Assembly (NCBI RefSeq): GCF_028389875.1
Contig: NC_084665.1
Coordinates: forward strand, 97,445,435 to 97,509,434
From: Rhea pennata
Taxonomy: Eukaryota > Chordata > Aves > Rheiformes > Rheidae
Reading direction: 5' to 3'
DNA: 64,000 bases
Within the stretch, counting starts at the first letter, position 1. Every line of letters begins with the position of its first letter. A program made the translations under genes and the position numbers. Below are positions 1 to 10,560 of this stretch, piece after piece. The notes below the pieces were generated by a model. That model saw nothing but the letters and a program-made list of their open reading frames with translations, did not search any database and had not been told where the DNA came from.

Positions 1-1671
1 GAGCTGTCTCTCTTCTCAGGATTTGCCAAACCATAATTTCATAATTATGCTTCTATTCCTAGTGTTCAACCCTTTCCACAAAAAAAATCCTGAAGATGAT
101 TACACGTTACCACCCCCTACCACCAATTACCAAGAAGTAACAGGGAGCACTGGCATACTAATATTAGAATGCAGACTGCACGTCTCAGCTGGTGTGATAT
201 CAAGTACCAACCTTCAACTAAGCAAAGGTGTTTCCATATTGCTTGTTATAAAAGCATGCGATCTGACACAAATTTTAAAGTTTTCAGATCACCATCAGCA
301 CACAGAAGTACATCCTCAAACCATTTATTTCTGCTTTGATGATATGCTTGAAAGAACTTGTGATTGATAACCAATTGCAAAAACCACTTAATTTCTAAAT
401 TCTCTTCTCTTACAAATTAATACACATTTTCTTAATGCTTGCTTCAAAATGAGGTATTTTGGTCTCTTTCAAAAGACAAAAACAAATAACTAGCATATAA
501 AAAGATTTGTTGCTGCAGATCATTGGAATCTGTGATCATTTATTGAAAACAACTGAAAAAGTAGTAAGGTTTTCTCATAAAAACACCACAGTTTTTCTAG
601 TGGCTTGCAAATCCCACAGAAATTTATAACAGCATTCTATACTTCTTAACAAACATCCGCTATGATACAGGGTAATTTTACTCTGATTCAGCTGTACAAT
701 AAAATCTTCCATTTTAACTGTCTTAGTAAAATTAGCACTGAAATATATACTTCCCAAACAAGACAATATATAGTAAACATTTTCTTTAACTGTAAAGTGC
801 AATTTTATGCATTTCATAATAAGGTAATTATAGAGCAACTCTTTCAAATAATAAGGACTTCATAATTTTAATAGATATACAAAGGCATCTACGCAAGTCA
901 GTAGAAACAAGTTTAACTTTGAAAAAAAGCCTACTGCAAAAACACAAGTATTTTAATAAATAAGACAAAAAAGGAGCAACATATATCCTCCAAGACTGCA
1001 AGATCTTGCTTATACAAGCAGAACAATTTAGTCTCACGAAAATTTAAGAGAAAGAAACAGAATACAACCTCTGCTGCTTTATGCCCTGCCATACTAACAA
1101 AGAGAGCTAAAGAAATAAGCTCAGAGTGTTTCTGACAAAAGTATGCCTCTGTGGCTATCTAATGCCTAATACCACATTACTTTACCCTAATGCTACATTA
1201 CAGTGAATTGCTAATATTAATCATCTGGAAAGAACAGGAAGACAGCACTGAAAAAGTGCTGAAGTATTTTTCTCATAACTGCAGATATTCATTTATCTGC
1301 AGTATCATTATATCAACTGTTACGTTCCAGTCACAACTGGTTTTGATAGATACCGCAAGAGATCTTGCGCACCACAAAGCAGTTATTTTGGACTCACTTC
1401 TATGGAACCCAGGACTTCACTTTCTGATAAATGCCAAATTGCTAGACCACAGTATAAGGTGCCTTAGTGTTCTCCATTTGGATGTTACATTATTTGTTTG
1501 CTCAAACATTCAGTTTTTCATCTTATATTGACACATTCTCTAACCAATTAAGCAAATGCACAGTGGTTATGGACACCGGCCTGGAGTGGTAAAGAGGGTC
1601 TGAAGCTGAAACTGTGTCCTCCACTTCCTGACTGTCTACCCCTTGACAACAAGTATTTACAACACAGGTTA

Positions 1672-1890
1672 TCAAAAGCCTTTTTCTTTTTTGAAGGAAA
1701 GCAGTGCCCGTGTCTTTGTGAGGCGTTTGGTCTTGGCCTGGACAGCACGCTCAAGGGCAGCTTTCAAATCAAGATACTCAGTGGCTGCAGGTGGGGAGAG
1801 CCTAGCTCCTGCCTGAGTTGCAGTGGAAACGACCACTTGTGGCTCACGCAGTAGCAGTCTTTGCCCACGGAAGAGCAGACCCTCAGGTGC
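1672..1890 (-). other. Unidentified 72-codon open frame with a preceding AG; possible orphan terminal exon
   Basis: On the minus strand a frame runs open from 1,890 to a TGA at 1,672-1,674. The bases just before it read CTCTTTAG, a weak acceptor-like sequence whose TAG also closes the frame upstream. The translation is protein-like: a Pro/Ala stretch (SPPAATEYLDL), then a probable basic amphipathic helix (KAALERAVQAKTKRLTKTR), ending near KKEKGF. I do not recognise the family. It could be a terminal exon of an unannotated gene, a pseudogene fragment, part of a degraded repeat, or chance. No partner exon was found. Confidence 0.25.
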
Positions 1891-3208
1891 CTAAAGAGCA
1901 TTCAGGTCAGACAGGAAAACAACCAGAGATTTATCAACTTTCAGGATAGCAGCAAAGCAGGGAAGGATTGCAGGCTCAGACACAGGAACCTCCATTTTGC
2001 CAAAACCGTTAGTAGATTAAGCCCTTGTTCACAAAGCAGAGGGACAAAAGTTAACTAATTGGAAAGGAAAATAGCCATAGATAAATTTGAGAATTTTTAT
2101 ACGGTAGCCAAAAAGACCCAATTCTGCAACCATGGAGGACTGCAGCTAGAAATCCATCTGTGATGAAAGTGATGATTAGAACTGAAAATCAAGAATGTCA
2201 AAAAGTAGAACTAGGTAACAATTAATGGAGCTTATACTGGGAAATATAACACCTGCTAACAGAAGATAATGACATCATGCAACAACAATCTATGGATAAG
2301 GAGAATAATGAGATTTAAATTTCAGAAATAAAATAACTAAAGTTGTGTTATCGTGTCATCTAATTAATTGCTAATTAATATTAAGCATATTAATAATGAT
2401 GCAGAAAAGCAAGTTTCCAATTAAAATTTCTGCTTTGTATTTGACAAGGAGGTGGTGTATTGTATGATGAAGCATTTTCTAATCCACTGTCATCTAAGAA
2501 GGAGCCAAAGCAATATTATAAGCAAGTATTTTAATAAACAATGTACATTAAAGTTTATAGATAGCCGACCTGGTACACTTTAAGTAGCTGATAATTTCAA
2601 TAGATTTTGGAAATTGTTACTGTGGTAATAAAGAAGGGCAAACAGGATGAATCAGGTAAATACAGATTAATTTTCCAACACCCAAACAACACTGCAGAAT
2701 TTAAATTTACAGAGAATTAAAGGCTTAAAATGTAAATATCACTAGTCAATGTCTTTTATGAAAAATAGGTTTTAACAAACCTCATTTTACTCTTTCATGA
2801 GATATTTGGTTGACAAACATCACTGAATAGATCACGTATTTCTGTAGAGTATGGCAGTGAGTCATTTTAGTTCACTACTAGCCTGATATCACATCAATAA
2901 AATACACATTCAGTATACGAACTGACAGATCTCAAAAAAAAATCTCTACTGACTACAAGTGGGGTGAGTTTTAGCAAGGTTTTACAGAGATCTGTAATAA
3001 GACTAACATGCTTTGAAAAAAACATGCTAAAAGTAATGCTAAGTGGTACATTCTTACACAGACCTAGAGTAATTCTGAACAATACAAATCATGGTGTAAA
3101 GCAACTTTCATCAGGTAAAATTTGCTTTGGCACCACAAAAGGCAGAATTATCCATGTAGGAAAAAAATAAATAGTAGGCTACAGAATGTGAGACTGTCCT
3201 TTGCTCTC

Positions 3209-3235
3209 AAAAAAAAAAAAATATATATATATATT
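3209..3235. repeat. Poly(A) run followed by AT dinucleotide repeat
   Basis: About 13 A residues run directly into alternating AT. It is a simple low-complexity microsatellite. Confidence 0.8.
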
Positions 3236-4509
3236 CAGTTTTAATACCCACTGTGATGCTATTGCAAAACAGCTAACAGAAACTGTGGATATTTAAGCAA
3301 AAGAGTTTTAAGTAAGAGAGAATAAGCTGAAAAATCAGCTAAATAGCAGGAAAGAAGCACAAAGGGAAGTAAAGGATTATGTACAGTAGAAGACTAGAGA
3401 AGAACAATTTATTTAGTCTATTAAAATTTGCAAATAAATACAGAGCTTTAATATGTTCACTAATTCAGTGAGAAGACATGATGAAAACTGCTGAAAGCTT
3501 AAGTCAGATGAATTTAAATTAAGAAAGTGGCACACATTTTTAATGATAGCTTATGCTCATAGTTAATTAGCAACCACAAAAGTGGTTGATTTGCACTCTC
3601 CAGAAGTATTCGCTACATAAATTCTTGAATGAAGAACTGAGCTGCATTTGACTAAAAGATATTTAGTTCAATGCCAGATAACTGAGTGAAGTTTAAAGAC
3701 ATGCAATATAAGGATCATCTGGTATAACAGTCCCCTTTTGACCCTTAAGTGTCAGAAAAAAATGTTGTTTTTCCTCAGGCAGTTTTAGCCAATTTTCAAA
3801 TGGACATCTCTACTGAGCAAGGAAAGATAATGCAAATAGCTCTAATTATATAAGCGAGGTTATAAAAAAACAATATTCTAAAACTGCATATATGGCATCT
3901 CTCCATTACCCAAAATAAGAAGATGACCCTCTTAGAATTAACCTCCATTTCTCTTTGGCCGATAAGCAATCATCATGCCATTTAAAGCCTGACAGCGCAA
4001 GATAAGATAAATTTGAATTTCTATCTGTTCTGCACAAAAAGTAAAGAAAACATTTTTCACTCTATAAGAGACAGAGCGGATGATTCTTGATTGGTAAAAT
4101 ACCCCTCCTGTGCTGTATGTCAGCTAAGTACTGTTCTTCTCCTCAGAGGTGGCTGTAATTTTGATGAACAGTGGACAGGTTCATGAACTGCAAAGCTCTT
4201 TCAGCACTCAAGACATGACATAAATTTTTAACTATATAAAAAAATCCAATCCCTTAAATATCTCAGAAATATCCTCGCTACGGATTTCACATCACTAAGC
4301 TGGCAACAGGGAGTGTAAATACCATTAAGGATCAAATGAATATGATGCAAGTAACAGCTCAAAAAACTGAGTTACCATGGCATGTTTATTTACATAATAT
4401 TTCTCAGAAAAATCACCACAAACATGACAGAAACAAGAAGCTTCACAACAGGAAGGAAAATTTAAGTGAGATTTCTCTATACATTATCTTTTTCAACAAC
4501 TAGAAGCAT

Positions 4510-4515
4510 TTTATT
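4510..4515 (-). terminator. SDHAF4: Candidate SDHAF4 polyadenylation signal
   Basis: The plus-strand sequence tttatt reads AATAAA on the minus strand, 22 nt after the SDHAF4 stop codon. This would give a very short 3' UTR. Other AT-rich matches further left could serve instead, so the cleavage site is uncertain. Confidence 0.45.
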
Positions 4516-4536
4516 AGCAGTAGATACATTTGTACA

Positions 4537-4646
4537 TTAAAAGTCTATACAACGTCCTTTTCTCTCCCAGTCTCCATAACGTGTAGGTTCAGGGCCTTTA
4601 GGTCCACCCTTCTCTTTTGTAGTAGGATTGATTCCATCAGGAAATT
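4537..4646 (-). CDS. SDHAF4: SDHAF4 coding exon 3 (C-terminal)
   Basis: Succinate dehydrogenase assembly factor 4 is a small mitochondrial matrix chaperone. It binds the flavinylated SDHA subunit and helps its assembly with SDHB in complex II. This exon starts after the acceptor ATTTTAG and completes a split Lys codon. It encodes [20 protein letters not shown] and then the family's conserved C-terminal signature [15 protein letters not shown], followed by TAA. The signature and the length match the DUF1674/SDHAF4 family end to end. The frame is intact across the junction with exon 2. Confidence 0.96.
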
Positions 4647-6155
4647 CTAAAATGATAGGGAAAGTTTATTAAAATACCTATAATGTTGACAAATATATAG
4701 ATTTCACTATCTAATATATTTGCTTCTCAGTTTTGCTTTTTAACACAAAATCAATTATTTTTTGTTTTTAAAGGCAAACTTGAGTTAAACATTTCCCAGA
4801 GTAATACATCAGCAATTTCAGATAGTTTTGTGACTACAATCAAGAATGTATTATTATATTCAGTTATGCAAATGAAAAAGCCGCTCAATGTCCAAAGGCA
4901 CTAAAGCACCAGTTTCCAGTGAATTCATAGTGAGAATCTGCGTCATTCAGGTATGCTGTACATATGTTCACCACACTTAAAATATCACTTCCCGGGTATT
5001 TTTGGTCTCTAATTTTGAGCATTCATGTATGAAAATTTTAGTCAAGATTCTATAATTACTCTTATATTAAAAATATATCTTCATGGATGTTGGTATTTTT
5101 TTTCAGGAAACAGCATGCTAATGTTTTATACAGACTAGATGCTACAGTTATAGGATGTATTATAAAAACCTAAATAGCCAAGATTAGATATTTTACCTTT
5201 TATATTTTAGAACTTAACCTAAGCCTGATATATCATTGTGATGGCCCCTAAGGAGAGGGAGACTTTTCCTAAGCAAGATCTCAAAGGGATTTTCAAGTCT
5301 CTTTGGCAAGCCACATGCTAAGTTTAAACATTAGCAATGCTGCTTCTGTCCCTAGCACCCTACCTAGCTTCTGCCACCTGCTCCACACGCTATACAGCTT
5401 TGTTCCATTACTCACGATAACATCTTTACACTGATCCTTATCAACATCCTACTCAAGTGCTCCCTTACACAGAGCCCTTGCTTAAAGCAGAGACTCAGTC
5501 TTCCATGCTGTGCAGCAACCATCCATTCCACTATGCATCACCAAGCCATATAGTACTTACTGAGGCTGGTTGCCGTGCTTTAGCACAGCAATGAATTTGA
5601 TACAGTATATTTTTACTGCCTGCACTAGACTGCAGGGCTCCTTCAAGTGTACTATATCCCCCACATCCACTCGCCATGTTGGTTCCCCAGGGCCTCCCAT
5701 ACATACATGACTCAGGGCTCCCTCAGTCGCATCCCTACCTCAGCAGTGGTGGGAAACAACAATGAAGAGCAGAATTGAAAATGAGAAAAGACAACAGAAA
5801 TCCTGGAGAACAGAGAGAAAGAAGGACAGTAATGGAGGGAGACTCGTGTTAACTACAGGCTATACAGAATGACATAGTGGGATGTCTGTTTAAAAATTCA
5901 GTGGACCAGGATAGGAAATGCCAGTATTTGTGCACCTCTGGCAGTACAAGGAGCACAAATGCATCTAACATTATTTTGTAGATGTCATCATCCCAATATT
6001 CAGTACTACTGATGTGCTGACAGTTGTTGCAGAAACTCAAAAGATTCCCCATGATAGAAAATGGCCAGTTTAAAATCAGTAACTCTTTTTCTAATAACTA
6101 CGAATGATACATTGCACAGTTAGCATCCTAATAAACTATTGCTAATGTCAAATGT

Positions 6156-6182
6156 AAAAATAAATAAATAAATAAATAAAAA
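6156..6182. repeat. (AAAT)n microsatellite
   Basis: About six tandem units of taaa/aaat within SDHAF4 intron 2. Confidence 0.85.
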
Positions 6183-7050
6183 CCACAAGTAAATTTTAAG
6201 CCAAAAGAAACCTCGAGTCTTGCAAGAAACATAGAACATTTAAACAAAAAATAAAAAATAAAAATTAAAAATTATTCATTTGTTTTAAATGAAGCAGGGA
6301 TGGTGTATATTTTCTTGAGAATAAACAGAGGAGGGATTCAGAGTTAAATAGCTCTCTGCTTACACAGTAACTCCTACTCTGAGTCACTTCTGAAGTGAGT
6401 CACAATCTGAAATGGGTTGCAATCATTTTGCAGATGATATTGTAATTTTTAAGTCATTCTGTCATCTGGATATTCATAGTGATTTATTGATGTATTAAAA
6501 AGCTTGAGCCAGAGACCGCAAAATATATAAATATGGGTTATTTCTACTGCTAAATGAACAGTAACAGAACAGCGTGCTGTTGAGGTATGTATGAATAAGA
6601 TAAAACATGCCTAGCACTTTTAGCTCAGGAAAGATAGCTAAGCAAAAATAACAAAAGTTAGATTTTTTCATTCTTCTGTCTAATAAAAAAACCCACACAT
6701 TTCTATTGACATTTAGCAGCAATGTATTTAGTGCCTTAATCTTGTCAGGTTCTCTAAATGAATCCCACTGAAGTCAATGGAAGGCAACACAAACAGCAGG
6801 AGTTCATTAGGTCTCCCTAGATCCTACTGAGTGGCTCAGTAAACTTAGTATCTGTCGTTGCTTTTCAAAACACTACGTGCAAGGCTAGCAAAAGACCAAT
6901 CATGCAGATATAGCAAGGATCTGAAATCCAAGGACTAAGAAACAGAACAAGCTTTTTGCATTATAAAAAAGTAGTTTTTGCTCTGGTGAGTTTACTACCA
7001 CTGTTTATACTGTAACAGACCAATACGAGCTACACCAGCTACAAATGTCA

Positions 7051-7285
7051 GAATCATAGAATGGTTTAGGTTGGAAGGCACTTTTGGAGGACATCTGGCC
7101 CCATCTCTGCTCAAAGCAAGGCCCAGGATGTCTAGGCGAATTTGAATATCTTCAAGAATAGAAATACCAAAAAATTCCTGGGCAATTTATTACAATTTTA
7201 GACCACTCCCGTTCTGAAGAATTTTTTCCATATACATCTCTTTCCACAACTTGTGACCACTGCCTCAGCCTTCTGATTCATTCAG
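7051..7285 (-). mobile_element. CR1 LINE 3' fragment, degraded
   Basis: The sequence begins gaatcatagaatggtttagg ttggaaggca, the reverse complement of a CR1 3' end. It continues with CR1-like text about a damaged 'ctgggcaa...gttccag' and 'gaagaatttttt' segment up to about 7,285. It is diverged and 5'-truncated, as is usual for CR1. It lies in SDHAF4 intron 2 in the same orientation as the gene. Confidence 0.8.
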
Positions 7286-7408
7286 AACCACTGAGCTCCA
7301 AAAGAGATTTTAAAAAGTGCTGAATGCCTATCCTTCTTAAACTTACCTCAAGGTGGTCAGATCTTTCTTTTAAAATATGGCTTTCAATTCTGGTAAAACA
7401 TGACTTAC

Positions 7409-7561
7409 TTTCCAGCGGCTCCCTCTCTATATTGGACTCCTCTGGTTCATCAAACCGACCTACTGGTAACTTCGGTTTCTTAAGCGACTGCTTAACAGGT
7501 TCAGATCTTCCTTCTGCATTAGAGTTGCTGCTCCCCAGAGAGCTGCAAAGCAGTGATGACC
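7409..7561 (-). CDS. SDHAF4: SDHAF4 coding exon 2
   Basis: This exon lies between the acceptor TTTGATAG and the donor A|GTAAGTCA. Its 153 nt encode the end of the mitochondrial presequence region (SSLLCSSLG), a serine/asparagine-rich linker, and the conserved core KQSLKKPKLPVGRFDEPEE followed by EREPLE. That core matches vertebrate SDHAF4. The first split codon joins exon 1 as Arg, giving a junction (RAARSSLLC) like the mammalian presequence. The last base begins the Lys codon completed in exon 3. Confidence 0.96.
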
Positions 7562-8557
7562 CTATCAAACAAATGTACATTTCTAACATAAATGTGACAG
7601 TTTAATACTGAATAGCTGTATCACTGTTTAGAAAACCTCTGGAAAAAACTCACTCAGAAACTACGAAGTGAAGGACAGCGAATGCTAAATACTGCTTTAA
7701 AGTTCCTCTCATGGACACCTAAGAAATCAGCACAGATTCTCATTTTTGGCCCTAAAAACATATGCAGGCACAACTATGTTACTTGTAAAACTTAGTTCTC
7801 AGGATCAGTATATTTTAAACTGCTTGTTTTTTAGACTCTAAATAGTAATTATACTAGCACAGAATAGAAGTACATTCTGTTTTCCTGGAGAAGTCCTAAC
7901 CTCCCCCAAGAAGCCTGCTGATTTCCAAGTCTTGGCTCATTTCCAGCAGTTTTTGAGTCAGAAGAAGCCTCTGCTTTCCCAAATGAAAGTATTAAAAAAT
8001 AAAGAGAGTATGTTGTTCCCTTAGTAACGGGTTTTCCAGAATGCTGGTAGAGACTAGTTGGGCTTCCCTTATGATGGTACAATAATTAAGATTGTAGCCA
8101 AAAGCAGACACAAACTTTGAGCAAATTTAAGTTCAGTTTGCTAAGCACTGTATCCAAGTGATTTAATTAAAAAAAAAATTTTTTTCCTCTTAGACTGATA
8201 CTTCTGCATTTGATTACAAACTCAAATGTCCACTGTAACCACAAATTATCTTCTAAAAACATTTCAGCTGTGCATATGTGCTTAAAGCAGCTCTTACTTT
8301 TCTTAAAAATGAAGATGCAAATCTTCCCGGTAGTAGACTGGGTGCAAAGCACTGAAAAGAACTATCATTCTTCCTTACTAAGGAGACAACCTCAGGAAAC
8401 TTTCTCCAGCAGTATGAACTTGACTCACTCATACCATCAATCCATCTGTATTCCCAGAATCAGCATATTCATTCTTTTTAAGGTTATCGTATTTTAAGAT
8501 GAAACTGTACAGTCATATAAACTGTATCATGCCAAGTGTTGCCAATGCCCAAAAGAG

Positions 8558-8583
8558 TTTTATTTTATTTTATTTTTTATTTT
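8558..8583. repeat. (TTTTA)n simple repeat
   Basis: Tandem tttta units ending in a T-run, within SDHAF4 intron 1. Confidence 0.8.
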
Positions 8584-9483
8584 AAGTATGGCATAGTGGA
8601 TGAGGGAAGAAACTTAATTATTTGGGATACACTGGATTCCTCCTCTCCTGCCAAGCATCTGGCTGTTCTTCAGCAAGTTGAATAAGCTAACCAGAAAATT
8701 AAATTATATTTGATATTCTACTGTAAACTGAAGTAAGAGTTAGATCAGGGTACAGATATCAAACTAATGACCTCAGTCAGCAAGGAAAAGGCAACATCTG
8801 TTTTTCCTTTCTGCAATATTTGATATTGTTGAGCACAACATATTCATTTTGAAAGTTGACAGAAATTCCACACTAAGGTTAAGTACCTCTGAGAAAGATG
8901 GGATGAAGTCAACATTACTGGTAAACCCTATTCTACAAACAGATCTGAAATACTGGGGCATTTTTTGATGCCTCCTTTTCTAAAGAGCCACAAAAAGAAA
9001 GGGACATATGAAATAAACAGCATTCATCAAATATCAATTTCATTTAATACATTAAGGGAAGGAGTTAGTCCAGTGAATAGTGTGGTGTAGGAATCTCAAC
9101 TAGCTCCCAGAGCACAGTCTTTTTAAGTGGCTCCCAGAGTTTTACTTATCCTAAAAGAAGCATTCATGTTGTGTGTGCTGGGGCTAGGCACTTACTGGGA
9201 CATTCAGGGGACTATCAGCCGATCCTCTCTTTGAAAACAACGGCTCGAAACAGCCTGGAAGGCCCCACAGATATCTAGCATCTTCTCAGCTCTTCTTGTT
9301 ACCACACACTGTACTGGTCTATTTCTGGAATACTATACCTAGGATTTAGATCTAGGAAGTCTCACCTTTTGACATAGAAGGAACTGGCAGGATCTGTAGC
9401 CCTACTGAGTAGACTAAATTAGGCATTGTGTTGAACAGATAGATTTGGGGTTGCAGGTTACTTTTTTCTACTGTTTTTTCAAT

Positions 9484-9512
9484 CCCACCTATTCTGTGAT
9501 TCTATGATTCTT
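9484..9512 (+). mobile_element. Possible CR1-type 3' tail
   Basis: The sequence cccacctattctgtgattct atgattc resembles the octamer-repeat 3' end of CR1 elements. The preceding bases are too diverged for the element body to be traced with confidence. Confidence 0.4.
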
Positions 9513-10010
9513 ATGTGTTCCCAAACCTAAGCTTCTCCATAAGCAAATCACCTGAAATTCCCTATATAAAGGGCACAGACCAGTACCTTCCAAGGCCACA
9601 GTAAGTCCCCTCTAGCCACTCTGTAAAATAGCATTGACCTACCTCTTAACATTTCATTCCTGCTTATAAGTGCCTAATAAAGATACACACAGAAAACCTT
9701 CAGACTTGATATTGAGGCATGACAACACGCTGTAGGTTTGCAGTGTATGCGAACATACCAATATACAAAGAAATATACAGAGGACGGCTAGAGAAAAAAG
9801 AAGGGGGGGGAACCTATGGCAGCCCAGTCCGCCCCTGGCGCCGCGAGATGAAGGAGAGGGGGTGACACCGCGGCCTCTGCCGCCGCTCCGAGCGGCAGCC
9901 GAGCGCGGCCCGTCCCGGCCGCCATCTCAGGCGCGGCCGGTAACCGCCCCTCGCCCGCACTTGCACCTCCCCGGCGCCATAAAGCGCAGAAGAACAGAAG
10001 GTGGGGAAGC

Positions 10011-10104
10011 CCCGAAGCGGCCGGGCAGCTCCCTTCCTCCTCCTTCCCTCCCCCGCCCGAAGCGGCCGGGCAGCTCCCTTCCTCCTCCTTCCCTCCCCCG
10101 CCCG
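10011..10104. repeat. Perfect 45-bp tandem duplication in the CpG island
   Basis: Copies at 10,011-10,055 and 10,056-10,100 are identical, and four further bases begin a third unit. The unit carries a gaagcggccgggcagct segment and a pyrimidine-rich segment. On the minus strand it begins about 9 bases after the SDHAF4 exon 1 donor, so it lies in intron 1. Confidence 0.95.
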
Positions 10105-10112
10105 CCTCTTAC

Positions 10113-10152
10113 TCGCTGCCCTCGGCGCGACGCGCAGCAGCCGCAGAGCCAT
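10113..10152 (-). CDS. SDHAF4: SDHAF4 coding exon 1 (start codon)
   Basis: This exon encodes the start of the SDHAF4 mitochondrial targeting presequence: MALRLLRVAPRAA, an Arg/Leu-rich helix with no acidic residues. It ends at the donor A|GTAAGAGG. With exons 2 and 3 it gives a 100-residue precursor, close to the roughly 108 residues of the human protein. The start was chosen because the ATG lies in the CpG island, is followed directly by a targeting-type helix, and splices in phase to exon 2. The N-terminus is poorly conserved in this family, so this start is less certain than the other exons. Confidence 0.85.
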
Positions 10153-10226
10153 GACGGCGCCCAGCTCCGCGCGCCGGCAGGACGCAGGGGACGCGCACGG
10201 CGCAGGCGCAACGGCTACGGCACCGC

Positions 10227-10257
10227 GGGGAGGGGGAGGTGGAGGGGGAGGGGGGGC
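10227..10257 (+). other. G-run cluster with G-quadruplex potential
   Basis: At least four runs of four or more G, separated by single A or short A/T spacers, about 75 bp upstream of the SDHAF4 start codon. They lie on the non-template side for plus-strand transcription. Structure formation is inferred from composition only. Confidence 0.6.
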
Positions 10258-10446
10258 GAGCGCGGGCTCGCGCTGAGGCGATTTGGGGTGGCGCCTCCTC
10301 GGCGGGAAAGGCGGTTGCGGGCAGCGCAACGGCCGCCCCCGAGCGCTTGAAGAAGCCTCTCTGCGTGGCTGCGGCCACCATAACTCAGCTCCCGGCCCGC
10401 TGCCCCTTTGACCGATGAACGGAGGTCAGAAGCGTGCGCTCTCGAG

Positions 10447-10452
10447 GTAAGT
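10447..10452 (+). other. Possible divergent 5' splice site
   Basis: The plus-strand sequence CTCGAG|GTAAGT is a near-ideal donor at the edge of the CpG island, facing away from SDHAF4. An ATG at 10,415 opens a short frame up to it (MNGGQKRALS). A divergent noncoding transcript is the simplest reading. No downstream coding exon was recognised on this strand. Confidence 0.3.
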
Positions 10453-10560
10453 TTCTGAGCAACGCAGCGTCTACGGCGCATCCAGCTTCTTGCCAGTGCT
10501 CGAGAAATACCGACGAACTCACGAACCTGGAACGAAAGCTGCTCACATCTCCCGTGCCAT

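Larger units (their letters stand above)
1..4509. other. Intergenic region downstream of SDHAF4
   Basis: AT-rich sequence with no recognised gene. In mammals SMAP1 follows SDHAF4 on the same strand, but no exon coding for an ArfGAP domain was seen, so SMAP1 probably starts further left. The region holds a short A-run followed by an AT dinucleotide run near 3,209-3,235, and a GC-richer patch at about 1,560-1,990 that contains the unexplained open frame listed separately. The remaining open frames are short and lack recognisable family features. Confidence 0.6.
4647..7408 (-). other. SDHAF4: SDHAF4 intron 2
   Basis: A 2.8-kb AT-rich intron with a consensus donor (GTAAGT at 7,408) and acceptor. 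It contains an (AAAT)n microsatellite near 6,156-6,182 and an old CR1 fragment at 7,051-7,285. No other coding signal was recognised. Confidence 0.85.
7562..10112 (-). other. SDHAF4: SDHAF4 intron 1
   Basis: A 2.55-kb intron. Its upstream end (about 9,825-10,112) is GC-rich and belongs to the promoter CpG island; the rest is AT-rich. It includes a TTTTA-type simple repeat (8,558-8,583), a short CR1-like 3' tail near 9,484-9,512 and most of the 45-bp tandem duplication. No further exon was recognised. Confidence 0.8.
9825..10560. promoter_or_regulatory. SDHAF4: CpG island spanning the SDHAF4 promoter, exon 1 and start of intron 1
   Basis: This is the only long GC- and CpG-dense segment in an otherwise AT-rich window. 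It surrounds the SDHAF4 start codon. It contains a YY1-like site (AGATGGCGGC on the minus strand, about 9,918-9,927), many GC boxes, and a G-run cluster at 10,227-10,257. No TATA box was seen. This is typical of a dispersed housekeeping promoter; the transcription start is probably just above 10,152 on the minus strand. Confidence 0.85.

Noticed and set aside
23-367. A 114-codon plus-strand open frame at the left edge
   Set aside because: Length is not exceptional for this window, composition is not protein-like, and no splice or promoter signal supports it.
1-4500. Search for SMAP1 exons expected from synteny
   Set aside because: No ArfGAP-domain coding sequence was recognised on either strand.
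9814-10329. Long open frames on both strands across the CpG island (for example 9,814-10,329 minus and 9,862-10,350 plus)
   Set aside because: GC-rich DNA has few stop codons. The minus frame includes the real SDHAF4 start but then reads through the donor and the 45-bp tandem repeat, giving only Arg/Gly/Ala-rich low-complexity sequence.
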